The notes: generated by a model from the letters alone, not told the origin. DNA of 64,000 nt from Oscillospiraceae bacterium (GCA_009778065.1 WRKM01000009.1:1-64000); one strand, 5' to 3'; counted from the first letter of the stretch, positions 1 to 6,111 are shown. Numbers and translations: made by a program.

Positions 1-63
1 TTGAAGAAGACCACGTTTTATCGGCTTTTGAGGGAGCATCGAGCAAAGAAGGGCAAAAAATAA
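1..63 (+). CDS. C-terminal end of a probable serine recombinase (partial, cut by window start)
   Basis: Frame 1 is open from the first base to TAA at 61-63 and gives 20 residues, with KTTFYRLLREH near the middle. This resembles the recognition helix of the C-terminal helix-turn-helix (HTH_7) of serine resolvases and invertases, which typically ends in S-x-x-T-x-Y/F-R-x-L. The basic tail after it is also usual. The catalytic domain would lie left of the window and cannot be seen. The position directly beside a pair of inverted palindromic sites is what is expected for an invertase next to its own switch. With only 20 residues visible the family call is an inference; it could be the tail of another HTH protein. 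Confidence 0.5.
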   Translation: MKKTTFYRLLREHRAKKGKK

Positions 64-64
64 G

Positions 65-90
65 GTTCGCAAAGGTGTACCTTTACGAAC
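65..90. repeat. Left inverted-repeat site (candidate recombinase crossover site)
   Basis: A near-perfect palindrome with 12-bp arms (65-76 and 79-90, one mismatch) around the central dinucleotide GT at 77-78. Its core AAAGGTGTACCTTT recurs in inverted orientation at 201-228. A palindrome with an asymmetric 2-bp centre is the form of serine-recombinase crossover sites. It could also act as a hairpin terminator for the gene ending at 63. Confidence 0.6.
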
Positions 91-107
91 TTTGTTATTA
101 TGGAATA

Positions 108-136
108 ATTTTACATAAAAATAATCATTTTGTCAA
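108..136 (-). promoter_or_regulatory. Leftward promoter inside the invertible element
   Basis: On the minus strand, -35 TTGACA (131-136) and -10 TAAAAT (108-113) are separated by exactly 17 bp: 11 of 12 consensus bases. It points away from the gene at 256. I found no comparable rightward promoter between 91 and 255, so the dockerin gene appears to lack a promoter in this orientation. Confidence 0.65.
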
Positions 137-200
137 GCTTTTCAAGAAAAATTTGTAAATAATGCACATATATTGTCAGCTTTATTTGTGATATACGACC

Positions 201-228
201 TTTCCGTAAAGGTACACCTTTACGGAAA
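201..228. repeat. Right inverted-repeat site (candidate recombinase crossover site)
   Basis: A perfect palindrome with 13-bp arms (201-213 and 216-228) around AC at 214-215. Read on the minus strand it contains the same AAAGGTGTACCTTT core followed by ACG as the left site, with one difference over the shared 20 bp. The outer bases differ (GAAC on the left, GGAAA on the right), so the two sites are not simple copies over their full length. Confidence 0.6.
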
Positions 229-255
229 AATAATTAACACTTGGGAGGAAACGAA

Positions 256-2115
256 ATGAAAAAACGTATTTTATCAACTATTATCGCGGCGGCGGTAATT
301 TTCTCATTGTCGGCGTGGTTGACGATAATAACAAGAGCGAGCGACACTTACCCCACCCCCGCAGGGTTTAACGACAATGACTATCAAAAGTTGGTATCAT
401 TCGCATTACAGGACGATAATTTGACTAAGTTAGGGTGGACTTTAGACGACCTCGCCACATGGACGGGGATTACTTGGACTTCTTGGACTTATGATGAATC
501 AGAAATTAGGGTTTCAGACATACATCTTTACTCTAAGCAATTATCCGGAAAGCTTGATGTGTCTGATTTTACCGCGCTTATTTATTTGGAAGCACCTCTT
601 AATCAACTCACCGAGCTTGACGTGTCAAATAACACAAATCTTTTTCGATTACTTTTAGTAAATAATCAACTTACCGAGCTTGATGTTTCAAGTAACACAG
701 AACTTAGGCAATTGTATGTAATAAATAATCAACTTACCGAGCTTGATGTTTCAAGTAACACAGAACTTATGACCTTGGATGTATTAAATAATCAACTTAC
801 CGAGCTTGATGTGTCAAAAAATACCGCGCTTATGAGTTTGAATGTAACGATTAACCAACTCTCCGAGCTTGATGTTTCAAAAAATACCGCGCTTACGAAT
901 TTGTGGGCATGGGATAACCAACTCTCCGAGCTTGATGTGTCAAAAAATACCGCACTTAGGGGTTTGAATGTAACGAGTAACCAACTCACCGAGCTTGATG
1001 TATCAAAAAATACTTTGCTTGAGAAACTTACGGCAACGAATAACCAACTCTCCGAGCTTGATGTATCAAAAAATACAAGGCTAACAGAGTTGGATTGCTC
1101 TGATAACCAACTCACCGACATCTCTTCGTTTGAAGATTTAGAAAATCTTATTTTTGTTGATGTGAGAAATAATTTTTTAGACTTAAACAGCGAACCGGTA
1201 AAAGCTTCAATAACTAAAATACAAGCAACAGTTGACAAGAACGGTGGGACGTTTGAGTACTCTCCCCAAAACACTATCAACGAACCCGATGAATCTAACA
1301 CTTTAGATAATGTAATAGAAAACGCTCTCAAAGGCGATAATCCCCGAATCGTCCTTGATGAAGACACAGGAAGCGTTATATCCGAAGACGCACTCGATAT
1401 GATTAAAGACAGTGATAAGGTTGTTGAAATTGAGCTTGAAAGCGGCTTAGTCATAACAATAGACCCCGATAGCATCACAAATAACGCAAAGGCTATTGAC
1501 CTCAATATTGAAATAGCACTGACAAGTACAGGAAATCAAATCCCCGGCGTCCCCGCGAACACACTCGCTATTACGCCGCCGCCCACTACTCACGGTGAGT
1601 TCGGGTTTACAATTAGTTTTAACATAACAGAAGAAGAACTCTTAAACGCCGGAATTAACGGTAACGCAAGCGTGAAATTGTACTATGGTAACGCCGATGG
1701 AACATTTACAGATATGAACCAAAATATAAAACGCAACCCCGATGGTTCTATAACCGTTTCAATTTCAAAGTTCTCGTTCTATGTTCTGTCGGAATTAAAT
1801 CTCGATACCACAAAACCCGAAAATAATAATAACGGCGGCAATAATTACAACCCCGGAAATTATGTCCCGTCTGTCCGTCCACCCTCGGCTATTAGTCGGG
1901 TACCTACCGCCGCAACCTCAACGACAACGCAGATTAAAGGCGACATAAACGGAGACGGCGTACTTAACGCAAGCGATGCACTCGCGATTTTAAAGCACGT
2001 ATCAGGCGTTGAAAAATTAGAGGGCGACGCACTCGAAGCCGCTGATGTAAACGGCGACGGCGTAGTTAATGCAAGCGACGCACTTGAAGTTTTGAAGCTT
2101 GTCGCAGGCGCGTAG
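256..2115 (+). CDS. Secreted leucine-rich-repeat protein with C-terminal type I dockerin
   Basis: A secreted protein of 619 residues. The start is ATG 256, 7 nt after GGGAGG; a TTG at 241 in the same frame sits on that ribosome site and is unlikely. A basic, hydrophobic signal peptide covers the first ~30 residues. About ten leucine-rich repeats of ~21 residues follow (roughly 85-290, pattern NQLTELDVS-N-T-L), then a beta-rich region, an Asn/Gly/Pro linker (~520-550) and a dockerin in the last ~60 residues. The dockerin has two calcium-binding F-hand repeats, DINGDGVLNASDA and DVNGDGVVNASDA. Dockerins bind cohesins on scaffoldins, so this protein is probably docked to a cellulosome-like or cell-surface scaffold; the repeats suggest protein or glycan binding. 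The preceding 230 bp look like an invertible promoter. Terminator at 2151. Confidence 0.85.
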   Translation: MKKRILSTIIAAAVIFSLSAWLTIITRASDTYPTPAGFNDNDYQKLVSFALQDDNLTKLGWTLDDLATWTGITWTSWTYDESEIRVSDIHLYSKQLSGKLDVSDFTALIYLEAPLNQLTELDVSNNTNLFRLLLVNNQLTELDVSSNTELRQLYVINNQLTELDVSSNTELMTLDVLNNQLTELDVSKNTALMSLNVTINQLSELDVSKNTALTNLWAWDNQLSELDVSKNTALRGLNVTSNQLTELDVSKNTLLEKLTATNNQLSELDVSKNTRLTELDCSDNQLTDISSFEDLENLIFVDVRNNFLDLNSEPVKASITKIQATVDKNGGTFEYSPQNTINEPDESNTLDNVIENALKGDNPRIVLDEDTGSVISEDALDMIKDSDKVVEIELESGLVITIDPDSITNNAKAIDLNIEIALTSTGNQIPGVPANTLAITPPPTTHGEFGFTISFNITEEELLNAGINGNASVKLYYGNADGTFTDMNQNIKRNPDGSITVSISKFSFYVLSELNLDTTKPENNNNGGNNYNPGNYVPSVRPPSAISRVPTAATSTTTQIKGDINGDGVLNASDALAILKHVSGVEKLEGDALEAADVNGDGVVNASDALEVLKLVAGA

Positions 2116-2150
2116 TCAGAGGTAATAGGATTATAAAACCCTTTAGGGTG

Positions 2151-2190
2151 AACAAAAGCGTCTGTTTTTACAGACGCTTTTGTTTATTTT
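2151..2190. terminator. Bidirectional intrinsic terminator
   Basis: A perfect stem (arms about 2154-2164 and 2171-2181, AAAAGCGTCTG with its complement) has T-rich tracts on both sides. It lies between the dockerin gene and the convergent nucleotidyltransferase gene and can serve both. Confidence 0.85.
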
Positions 2191-2199
2191 GGGGGATAG

Positions 2200-2523
2200 T
2201 CAAACTGAACTGTAAATAACCTCACCGGTTTTAATGACGTGTTCGACAAAACCGCTTGGGTCGTAGGTTTCGTCTAACAAGTGCGGTTCAATGCCGCTAA
2301 AATCACCTTTGTCCCAACAAATACGGCTCAAATCAATACGAGCATTATACCAATCTTCGCCTTTTATATCTTTTACCAATACTGCTATATCTATATCACT
2401 CCACTCATGAGGGTTTCCGTTGACATAAGAGCCGAAAAGAATAACCTTGTCGGGATTCAAAATCTTTTTGACAGCTTCTGAATATTCGCTTGCTATTTTC
2501 CTAACCTTTGTTTTATCCAACAT
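2200..2523 (-). CDS. MNT-type nucleotidyltransferase, copy 1
   Basis: A small (107-residue) minimal nucleotidyltransferase. It carries the full GSX10DXD signature (GSY at ~31-33, DID at ~43-45), so it looks catalytically intact. In MNT/HEPN toxin-antitoxin systems such proteins neutralise a HEPN RNase toxin by adenylylating it. Here no HEPN gene is adjacent, so it is an orphan. ATG start 2523 is preceded by GGAGG. The second copy at 3571 is near-identical in its C-terminal part and more diverged between about residues 46 and 75. The role without a partner is unknown; a solitary antitoxin is the simplest reading. Confidence 0.8.
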   Translation of the reverse strand: MLDKTKVRKIASEYSEAVKKILNPDKVILFGSYVNGNPHEWSDIDIAVLVKDIKGEDWYNARIDLSRICWDKGDFSGIEPHLLDETYDPSGFVEHVIKTGEVIYSSV

Positions 2524-2654
2524 AGAAATTCCTCCGTTTCTTTAACTTATCTTAAATCCATTCTACCACATTCCCGCCCATAAAGTCAAGTGTTTTAATA
2601 AAACTTATCCCACACACCGACCGCCCGTTCCATTATATACTAAAGAGGTTGAGA

Positions 2655-2680
2655 AAATCCCCCGTGGTTGAACGGGGGAA
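2655..2680 (-). terminator. Probable terminator of the HigBA-like operon
   Basis: Inverted repeat CCCCCGT / ACGGGGG (about 2659-2678). On the minus strand the stem is followed by ATTTTCTC, just after the antitoxin stop at 2688. The U-tract is short, so termination may be weak. Confidence 0.5.
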
Positions 2681-2687
2681 TCTGAAA

Positions 2688-2969
2688 TTATAAAGCCGTT
2701 GTTTCCTCTTTTATAACCGCCAATTTATACCCCAAAGGCTTTAAAATTTTAATCATGCTGTTAATTTGCGGGGAGTGTGCCGCAGATTCAAGCCGTGCTA
2801 TAACGGGCTGTTTTATTCCGCATAGTTCGGATAATTGCTTTTGTGTTAATCCGCTTTGCTCCCGAGCTTCAACCACGGCGCATATTAAAGATTTTTCAAG
2901 GCTTATTATTTCCTCGTCCTCGGCGGTCAAGTTTAATGTTTGGCGGTATTCTTCCCATTTTGTAGCCAT
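2688..2969 (-). CDS. XRE-family antitoxin (HigA-like)
   Basis: A 93-residue DNA-binding antitoxin. A Cro/C1-type helix-turn-helix occupies about residues 36-85 (REQSGLTQKQLSELCGI is the classic helix 1-2 pattern). It overlaps the upstream toxin gene by one base (TAATG), so the two are translationally coupled. Toxin-first order is typical of HigBA. It probably represses its own promoter at 3357-3385 by binding the two direct repeats found there. The N-terminal part, which should wrap the toxin, is short and less conserved. Confidence 0.8.
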   Translation of the reverse strand: MATKWEEYRQTLNLTAEDEEIISLEKSLICAVVEAREQSGLTQKQLSELCGIKQPVIARLESAAHSPQINSMIKILKPLGYKLAVIKEETTAL

Positions 2970-3331
2970 TACTTACCTTTCCTTTCCAAATAATCTGCAA
3001 GGTTGCGCTTTGCTTGCTTTATTTCGCTCGGCGGGGTCTTTCGGGTTTTCTTTATGAAATGATGAAGAAGCAAAAAGACATTGTTCTTATAATATGCAAA
3101 CATAATTCTGTTACTCAAGGGGCGTAGCTCCCATATTTCGCCGTCAATGTGTTTAACAACAGGCTCACCAATTCGCGTACCGTGTTCGCATAGTATATCC
3201 ATATATGCAACGATTTTATTCAAGTTAATTCGTGAATCTTTGTTGATAGCGGCTTTTTGCTTCAACCCGTCTATATACTCTTTAACAGGCTTGTTTCCCT
3301 TGCTGTCCTCATAAAAATCAATATCATACAT
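2969..3331 (-). CDS. RelE/HigB-superfamily toxin (phage Gp49-like)
   Basis: A 120-residue protein of the type II toxin RelE/ParE fold, HigB/Gp49-like branch. Recognisable features are the N-terminal YDIDFYEDSKGNKPVKEY strand-helix, and the central IGEPVVKHIDGEIWELRP followed by NRIMFAYY, which match the family beta-sheet core. Such toxins cleave mRNA on the ribosome. ATG start 3331 has GGAG 9 nt upstream. A perfect consensus promoter precedes it. It forms a two-gene operon with the HTH antitoxin at 2688. Confidence 0.8.
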   Translation of the reverse strand: MYDIDFYEDSKGNKPVKEYIDGLKQKAAINKDSRINLNKIVAYMDILCEHGTRIGEPVVKHIDGEIWELRPLSNRIMFAYYKNNVFLLLHHFIKKTRKTPPSEIKQAKRNLADYLERKGK

Positions 3332-3356
3332 TTTTGTACACTCCTATTCTGATATT

Positions 3357-3385
3357 ATTATAGCAAATTTGATATACTTTGTCAA
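3357..3385 (-). promoter_or_regulatory. Promoter of the HigBA-like operon
   Basis: -35 TTGACA (3380-3385), 17-bp spacer and -10 TATAAT (3357-3362) on the minus strand: a perfect match to the housekeeping consensus. The transcript would start about 20 bp upstream of the toxin ATG. Confidence 0.85.
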
Positions 3386-3400
3386 TAGCAAATTTGATAT
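3360..3400. promoter_or_regulatory. Two direct-repeat operators overlapping the HigBA-like promoter
   Basis: The 16-mer ATAGCAAATTTGATAT occurs at 3360-3375 and again at 3385-3400, 25 bp apart. One copy covers the -10 region and the other abuts the -35, so a bound antitoxin would block RNA polymerase. The binding is inferred. Confidence 0.6.
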
Positions 3401-3429
3401 TATTTGAAATTTTTAATAAAAGCAGGGGC

Positions 3430-3486
3430 GGCGTAGTTAATGCAAGCGACGCGCTTGAAGTTTTGAAACTTGTCGTAGACGCGTAG
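3430..3486 (+). pseudogene. Remnant of a dockerin C-terminus
   Basis: The last 18 codons of a second dockerin (GVVNASDALEVLKLVVDA then TAG) are intact in frame but have no gene in front. The sequence is nearly identical to 2059-2115. It marks the left edge of the duplicated block and shows that a second dockerin-protein gene once stood, or was copied, here. Confidence 0.8.
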
Positions 3487-3523
3487 TCAGAGGAAATAGT
3501 ATTTATTTAACCCTTTAGGGTAA

Positions 3524-3562
3524 ACAAAAGCGTCTGTTTTTGCAGACGCTTTGTTTATTTTG
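3524..3562. terminator. Bidirectional intrinsic terminator (copy 2)
   Basis: The same hairpin as at 2151: AAAGCGTCTG, short loop, CAGACGCTTT, with T-rich flanks. It follows the dockerin remnant and the convergent nucleotidyltransferase gene. Confidence 0.8.
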
Positions 3563-3570
3563 GGGGATAG

Positions 3571-3894
3571 TCAAACTGAACTGTAAATAACCTCGCCCGT
3601 TTTAATAACGTGTTCGACAAAACCGCTTGGGTCGTAGGTTTCGTCTAATAAGTGCGGCTCAATGTCATCGAAATCGTCTTTTTTCCAACGAATTTTTTGC
3701 AAAATATCACACATATCATATCGCTCTTCGTCCGCAATACCGCGAACCAACACAGCAACATCAATATCACTCCACTCATGAGGGTTTCCGTTGACATAAG
3801 AGCCGAAAAGGATTATTTTTTGAGGATTAAGAACGCTTTTTACTTCCAACGCATATTTGTCGGCTACTTCCCTAACTTTTTCTTTACAAAGCAC
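3571..3894 (-). CDS. MNT-type nucleotidyltransferase, copy 2
   Basis: 107 residues with the same intact GSX10DXD site as copy 1. The start is GTG 3894, 7 nt after GGAGG; it aligns with the ATG of copy 1. The C-terminal ~30 residues are identical to copy 1, while the region after the active site has diverged more. It is preceded by an overlapping stump of a HEPN-like gene (3884-3988), which supports descent from a HEPN/MNT toxin-antitoxin pair in which the MNT protein is the antitoxin. Confidence 0.8.
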   Translation of the reverse strand: MLCKEKVREVADKYALEVKSVLNPQKIILFGSYVNGNPHEWSDIDVAVLVRGIADEERYDMCDILQKIRWKKDDFDDIEPHLLDETYDPSGFVEHVIKTGEVIYSSV

Positions 3895-3988
3895 AAGAAT
3901 TCCTCCGTTTCTTTAAGTATTCGCTCACATTTTTGCGAATCAAGTTATCATCACATAAATCAAGCCAATACTCAACCTTATCAAGCAT
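3884..3988 (-). pseudogene. Truncated HEPN-domain gene (partner of the MNT gene)
   Basis: A 34-codon frame begins at ATG 3988 with GGGAGCGG just upstream. Its N-terminus MLDKVEYWLDLCDDNL matches the usual beginning of HEPN proteins of HEPN/MNT modules (K-V-x-Y-W-L-x-L-A-x-x-D-L). The catalytic R-x4-6-H motif and the rest of the ~120-residue domain are missing. The frame ends at TAA 3884-3886, overlapping the MNT start. The likely history is an internal deletion that removed the toxin; the gene in copy 1 is deleted entirely. A functional 34-residue peptide cannot be excluded. Confidence 0.6.
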
Positions 3989-4074
3989 AATTCCGCTCCC
4001 TTAACTTATCTTAAATCCATTCTACCACATTCCCGCCCATAAAGTCAAGAGTTTTAATAAAACTTATCCCACAC

Positions 4075-4118
4075 ACCGACCGCCCGTAATTCTTAAAAAC
4101 GGGCGGTTGGCTTTTTTG
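4075..4118 (+). terminator. Intrinsic terminator-like hairpin
   Basis: GACCGCCCGT (4079-4088) pairs with ACGGGCGGTT (4099-4108), then GGC and T6 follow on the plus strand. No plus-strand gene ends just before it, so it may be a relic. A closely similar right arm recurs at 4958-4976. Confidence 0.6.
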
Positions 4119-4216
4119 TTATAGTATATTAATACTAAAGTGAAAATATCTAAGCAAGTAAAAGGTGTTCTATAAAGATTTACCGAAGCACGAAAAAGAG
4201 CGACCATTAAAGCCGC

Positions 4217-4489
4217 TCATTTATCGCTGTAATGCCCTTTACAACTAAAAATCTCAATCTTACCGTCATCATGAATAATGTATGTTAGGCGGTTTTTATC
4301 GTCAATGGCTCTGCTCCATTTGCCCGACAAGTCATGTCTTAGAGGTTCGGGGTGTCCGATTCCCTCATGCCCGTTTCTGATTATGTCCTTTAAAATTTGA
4401 TTTATTTTCTTTAGGGTTCGTTTGTCCTCGCTTTGCCATGAGATATATTCCTCTAAGCAGTTAAGGGTAAAACTTATTTTATCGGTCAT
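4217..4489 (-). CDS. yoeB: YoeB-family toxin (ribosome-dependent mRNA endonuclease)
   Basis: 90 residues, the usual YoeB length. The family landmarks are in order: W18 in EEYISWQSEDKRTLKKIN, then GIGHPEPLRHDLSGKWSRAID, RLTYII, and the C-terminal CKGHYSD, whose His-Tyr pair belongs to the active site. YoeB cleaves mRNA in the ribosomal A site and is held inactive by its antitoxin. The gene overlaps the antitoxin gene by 4 bp (ATGA), so the order is antitoxin then toxin in one transcript. Confidence 0.9.
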   Translation of the reverse strand: MTDKISFTLNCLEEYISWQSEDKRTLKKINQILKDIIRNGHEGIGHPEPLRHDLSGKWSRAIDDKNRLTYIIHDDGKIEIFSCKGHYSDK

Positions 4490-4815
4490 TGACAGTCCCC
4501 CTTGTGCTTTGCTAAAAAGTCTAAGGCGCGTTGTGGAATAGCCCCTGTTTCCATAGCTTCTAATTCTGCGAAAGATAAGTCAATCGTTTCGCCACGCTCC
4601 GACTGCTCAATGCTGTGCTTTAACCTTTTCAAATTCTCGCCCGTGTAATAATCATCATATGGTTTTAGCGTAAAGGGTATGGATTGTTCACGGATTGCTT
4701 GACGAAAAAATACATTGATAGCGGAGGACATATTCAAGCCAATTTTATTAAACAGCGTTTCGGCTTCTTGCTTTATGCCCTCGTCAATGCGGATTGTTAA
4801 ATTCGTTTGTGCCAT
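4486..4815 (-). CDS. RelB/DinJ-family antitoxin
   Basis: A 109-residue antitoxin. Residues 1-50 (LTIRIDEGIKQEAETLF through MSSAINVFFRQAI) are the ribbon-helix-helix DNA-binding dimer of the RelB/DinJ family. The acidic, less ordered C-terminal half is where the toxin binds. ATG 4815 follows a GGGG-type ribosome site. A perfect consensus promoter lies at 4855-4883. The pairing with a YoeB toxin instead of YafQ/RelE is a mixed combination, but such swaps are common among type II systems. Confidence 0.85.
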   Translation of the reverse strand: MAQTNLTIRIDEGIKQEAETLFNKIGLNMSSAINVFFRQAIREQSIPFTLKPYDDYYTGENLKRLKHSIEQSERGETIDLSFAELEAMETGAIPQRALDFLAKHKGDCQ

Positions 4816-4854
4816 GTCAAAACCCCATTTCTATAATATTTTACTTGCACTAAT

Positions 4855-4883
4855 ATTATATCATATATTATGTGCGTTGTCAA
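4855..4883 (-). promoter_or_regulatory. Promoter of the relB-yoeB operon
   Basis: -35 TTGACA (4878-4883), 17 bp, -10 TATAAT (4855-4860) on the minus strand, a full consensus match. AT-rich repeats of ATAT type around the -10 could form the antitoxin operator. Confidence 0.85.
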
Positions 4884-4934
4884 TGAATATATTAATTATT
4901 TTGCAAAAACACATTCATATAACACTTTAGGGTA

Positions 4935-4978
4935 AAAAAAGTCAACCGTACAATTAAAACGGGCGGTTGACTTTCAGC
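4935..4978 (-). terminator. Inverted repeat with minus-strand T-tract
   Basis: AAAGTCAACCG (4938-4948) and CGGTTGACTTT (4965-4975) form a perfect 11-bp stem; on the minus strand it is followed by a T-run. Its right arm resembles the terminator arm at 4099-4110. Otherwise the 311-bp gap 4816-5126 holds only the relB promoter and a weak rightward promoter. Confidence 0.5.
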
Positions 4979-5026
4979 GTACTTTACGGATATGCCGGAT
5001 GAGGATATACCCGATTCAAAAAACTA

Positions 5027-5055
5027 TTGCTTTTTTTATGATTTTGTGTTATATT
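5027..5055 (+). promoter_or_regulatory. Possible promoter of the CheY-like gene
   Basis: TTGCTT (5027-5032), 17 bp, TATATT (5050-5055) on the plus strand, about 70 bp before the ATG at 5127. The match is moderate. Confidence 0.4.
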
Positions 5056-5126
5056 TAAAAAAGTGTAAAAGGGTTCGGGCGGTATCTCGTTTCATTTTAC
5101 TTTTGTGCGGAAAGGACGTGGAAAAT

Positions 5127-5495
5127 ATGATAAGTGTATTAATTGTTGATGACTCGGCTTATATGCGTACCCTAATAAGAATATCGGTGACAAAGCTCGG
5201 ATTAACCGTGACAGGCGAGGCTGAAAACGGGAAAAGCGGGGTGGATATGTATAAAAAGCTAAAACCCGATGTCGTTTTCATGGATATAATGATGGAGGAG
5301 TTGTATGGGAACGAAGCATTGAAGCAAATAATGGAGTATGACTCAAACGCTGTTGTAATCATGGTCAGTTCGGTTTTGGGTCAGAGCTTTATTATTGAAG
5401 AAATGGAATCATTAGGGGCTAAAGCTCTGTTGAAAAAGCCGCCTGACGAGCAGGGTATAAAAGACGCACTCATAAAGTGCGGGATTAATATATAA
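5127..5495 (+). CDS. Stand-alone response-regulator receiver (CheY-like)
   Basis: 122 residues when started at ATG 5127, where the receiver fold begins; a longer open frame from 4992 has no family support. The acidic pair D8-D9, the phospho-acceptor D53 (VVFMDIMM), the switch Ser (VVIMVSS) and the conserved Lys-Pro (LLKKPP) are all present. There is no output domain, so it acts through protein contacts, most likely at the flagellar switch or in another phosphorelay. GGAAAGGAC lies before the start. The following phosphoribosyltransferase is about 20 bp away and may be co-transcribed. Whether it is the main CheY cannot be told without the che operon. Confidence 0.85.
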   Translation: MISVLIVDDSAYMRTLIRISVTKLGLTVTGEAENGKSGVDMYKKLKPDVVFMDIMMEELYGNEALKQIMEYDSNAVVIMVSSVLGQSFIIEEMESLGAKALLKKPPDEQGIKDALIKCGINI

Positions 5496-5517
5496 ATTGT
5501 GGGATGGTGCGATAAAA

Positions 5518-6105
5518 ATGAAAGAAAGAGAAAATAAATACGCCCTGAAGGTAGCGGGGCTTACACGTAAATTGCGATATTTTCCGCTTGGGGACGGGCT
5601 GTATATCGCGGGCTTTATAATGTTCGGCGATGTGGAGCTTACGGTACGTTGTGCCGAGGAGCTTCTTAAAAAATGTCCGCAGTACGATATATTAGTCACA
5701 GCCGAGACAAAAGGCATACCTCTCGTCTACGAAATGGCAAGACAACGGGGCGACGAAACCTACATAGTCGCAAGAAAACAAAAAAAGCTCTATATGAGCG
5801 ACTTCGTTTCAACAATTGTAAATTCGATAACCACCCAAACCCCTCAGACGCTCTACCTCGATGGCACAGACGCAGAAAAAATCAGAGGGAAGAGAGTTTT
5901 AATTATTGATGATGTAATCTCTGCCGGAGAAACAATCGCGGCGTTAGAGCGGTTAATCACAGAATCAGGCGGAACGGTGGTAGGTTATGCGGCGGTTTTA
6001 GCGGAGGGCGACGCCGTAAAACGGAGCGATATTATATATCTTGCACCACTTCCGCTTTTCACGGAAGAAGAGGTTTTAGGGCAGGACGCAGAAAAAGCTC
6101 CTTAA
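5518..6105 (+). CDS. Type I phosphoribosyltransferase (adenine PRTase-like)
   Basis: 195 residues from ATG 5518; a TTG at 5497 is also in frame and neither has a strong ribosome site. The PRPP-binding loop VLIIDDVISAGETIAAL lies at about residues 121-137, and an upstream segment ILVTAETKGIPLVYEMAR matches the hood/loop region of adenine and xanthine PRTases. It would use PRPP to salvage a purine base, or act as a regulatory PRTase. A relaxed annotation is safest since the base specificity is not readable. The gene is convergent with feoB, the stop codons being only 6 bp apart. Confidence 0.75.
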   Translation: MKERENKYALKVAGLTRKLRYFPLGDGLYIAGFIMFGDVELTVRCAEELLKKCPQYDILVTAETKGIPLVYEMARQRGDETYIVARKQKKLYMSDFVSTIVNSITTQTPQTLYLDGTDAEKIRGKRVLIIDDVISAGETIAALERLITESGGTVVGYAAVLAEGDAVKRSDIIYLAPLPLFTEEEVLGQDAEKAP

Positions 6106-6111
6106 TCAATA

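Larger units (their letters stand above)
65..228. other. Candidate invertible promoter element (phase-variation switch)
   Basis: About 110 bp of AT-rich DNA (91-200) lies between two related palindromes whose central dinucleotides are GT (77-78) and AC (214-215), so the sites are inverted relative to each other. Recombination between such sites would invert, not delete, the segment. The segment contains one strong promoter-like sequence, on the minus strand (108-136). A probable recombinase ends on its left and a surface-protein gene starts 28 bp to its right. In the orientation given, the promoter fires away from that gene. Inversion itself is inferred and not demonstrated. Confidence 0.6.
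2056..2629. repeat. Tandem duplication, copy 1 (dockerin tail, terminator, MNT gene, flank)
   Basis: This block is closely matched by 3426-4087: the last codons of the dockerin, the terminator, the nucleotidyltransferase gene, and a flank ending in ACACACCGACCGCCCG. Copy 1 lacks about 85 bp present in copy 2 at about 3917-4002, directly upstream of the nucleotidyltransferase, where a HEPN stump is found. Confidence 0.8.
3426..4087. repeat. Tandem duplication, copy 2
   Basis: This matches 2056-2629 from the dockerin tail through the terminator and nucleotidyltransferase to the ACACACCGACCGCCCG flank. It contains about 85 bp (about 3917-4002) that copy 1 has lost. The HigBA-like cassette sits between the two copies. 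Confidence 0.8.

Noticed and set aside
792-1505. Long minus-strand open frame opposite the LRR gene
   Set aside because: It is a shadow of the repeated LRR codons (the same peptide phrase recurs each repeat), without a ribosome site or protein-like composition.
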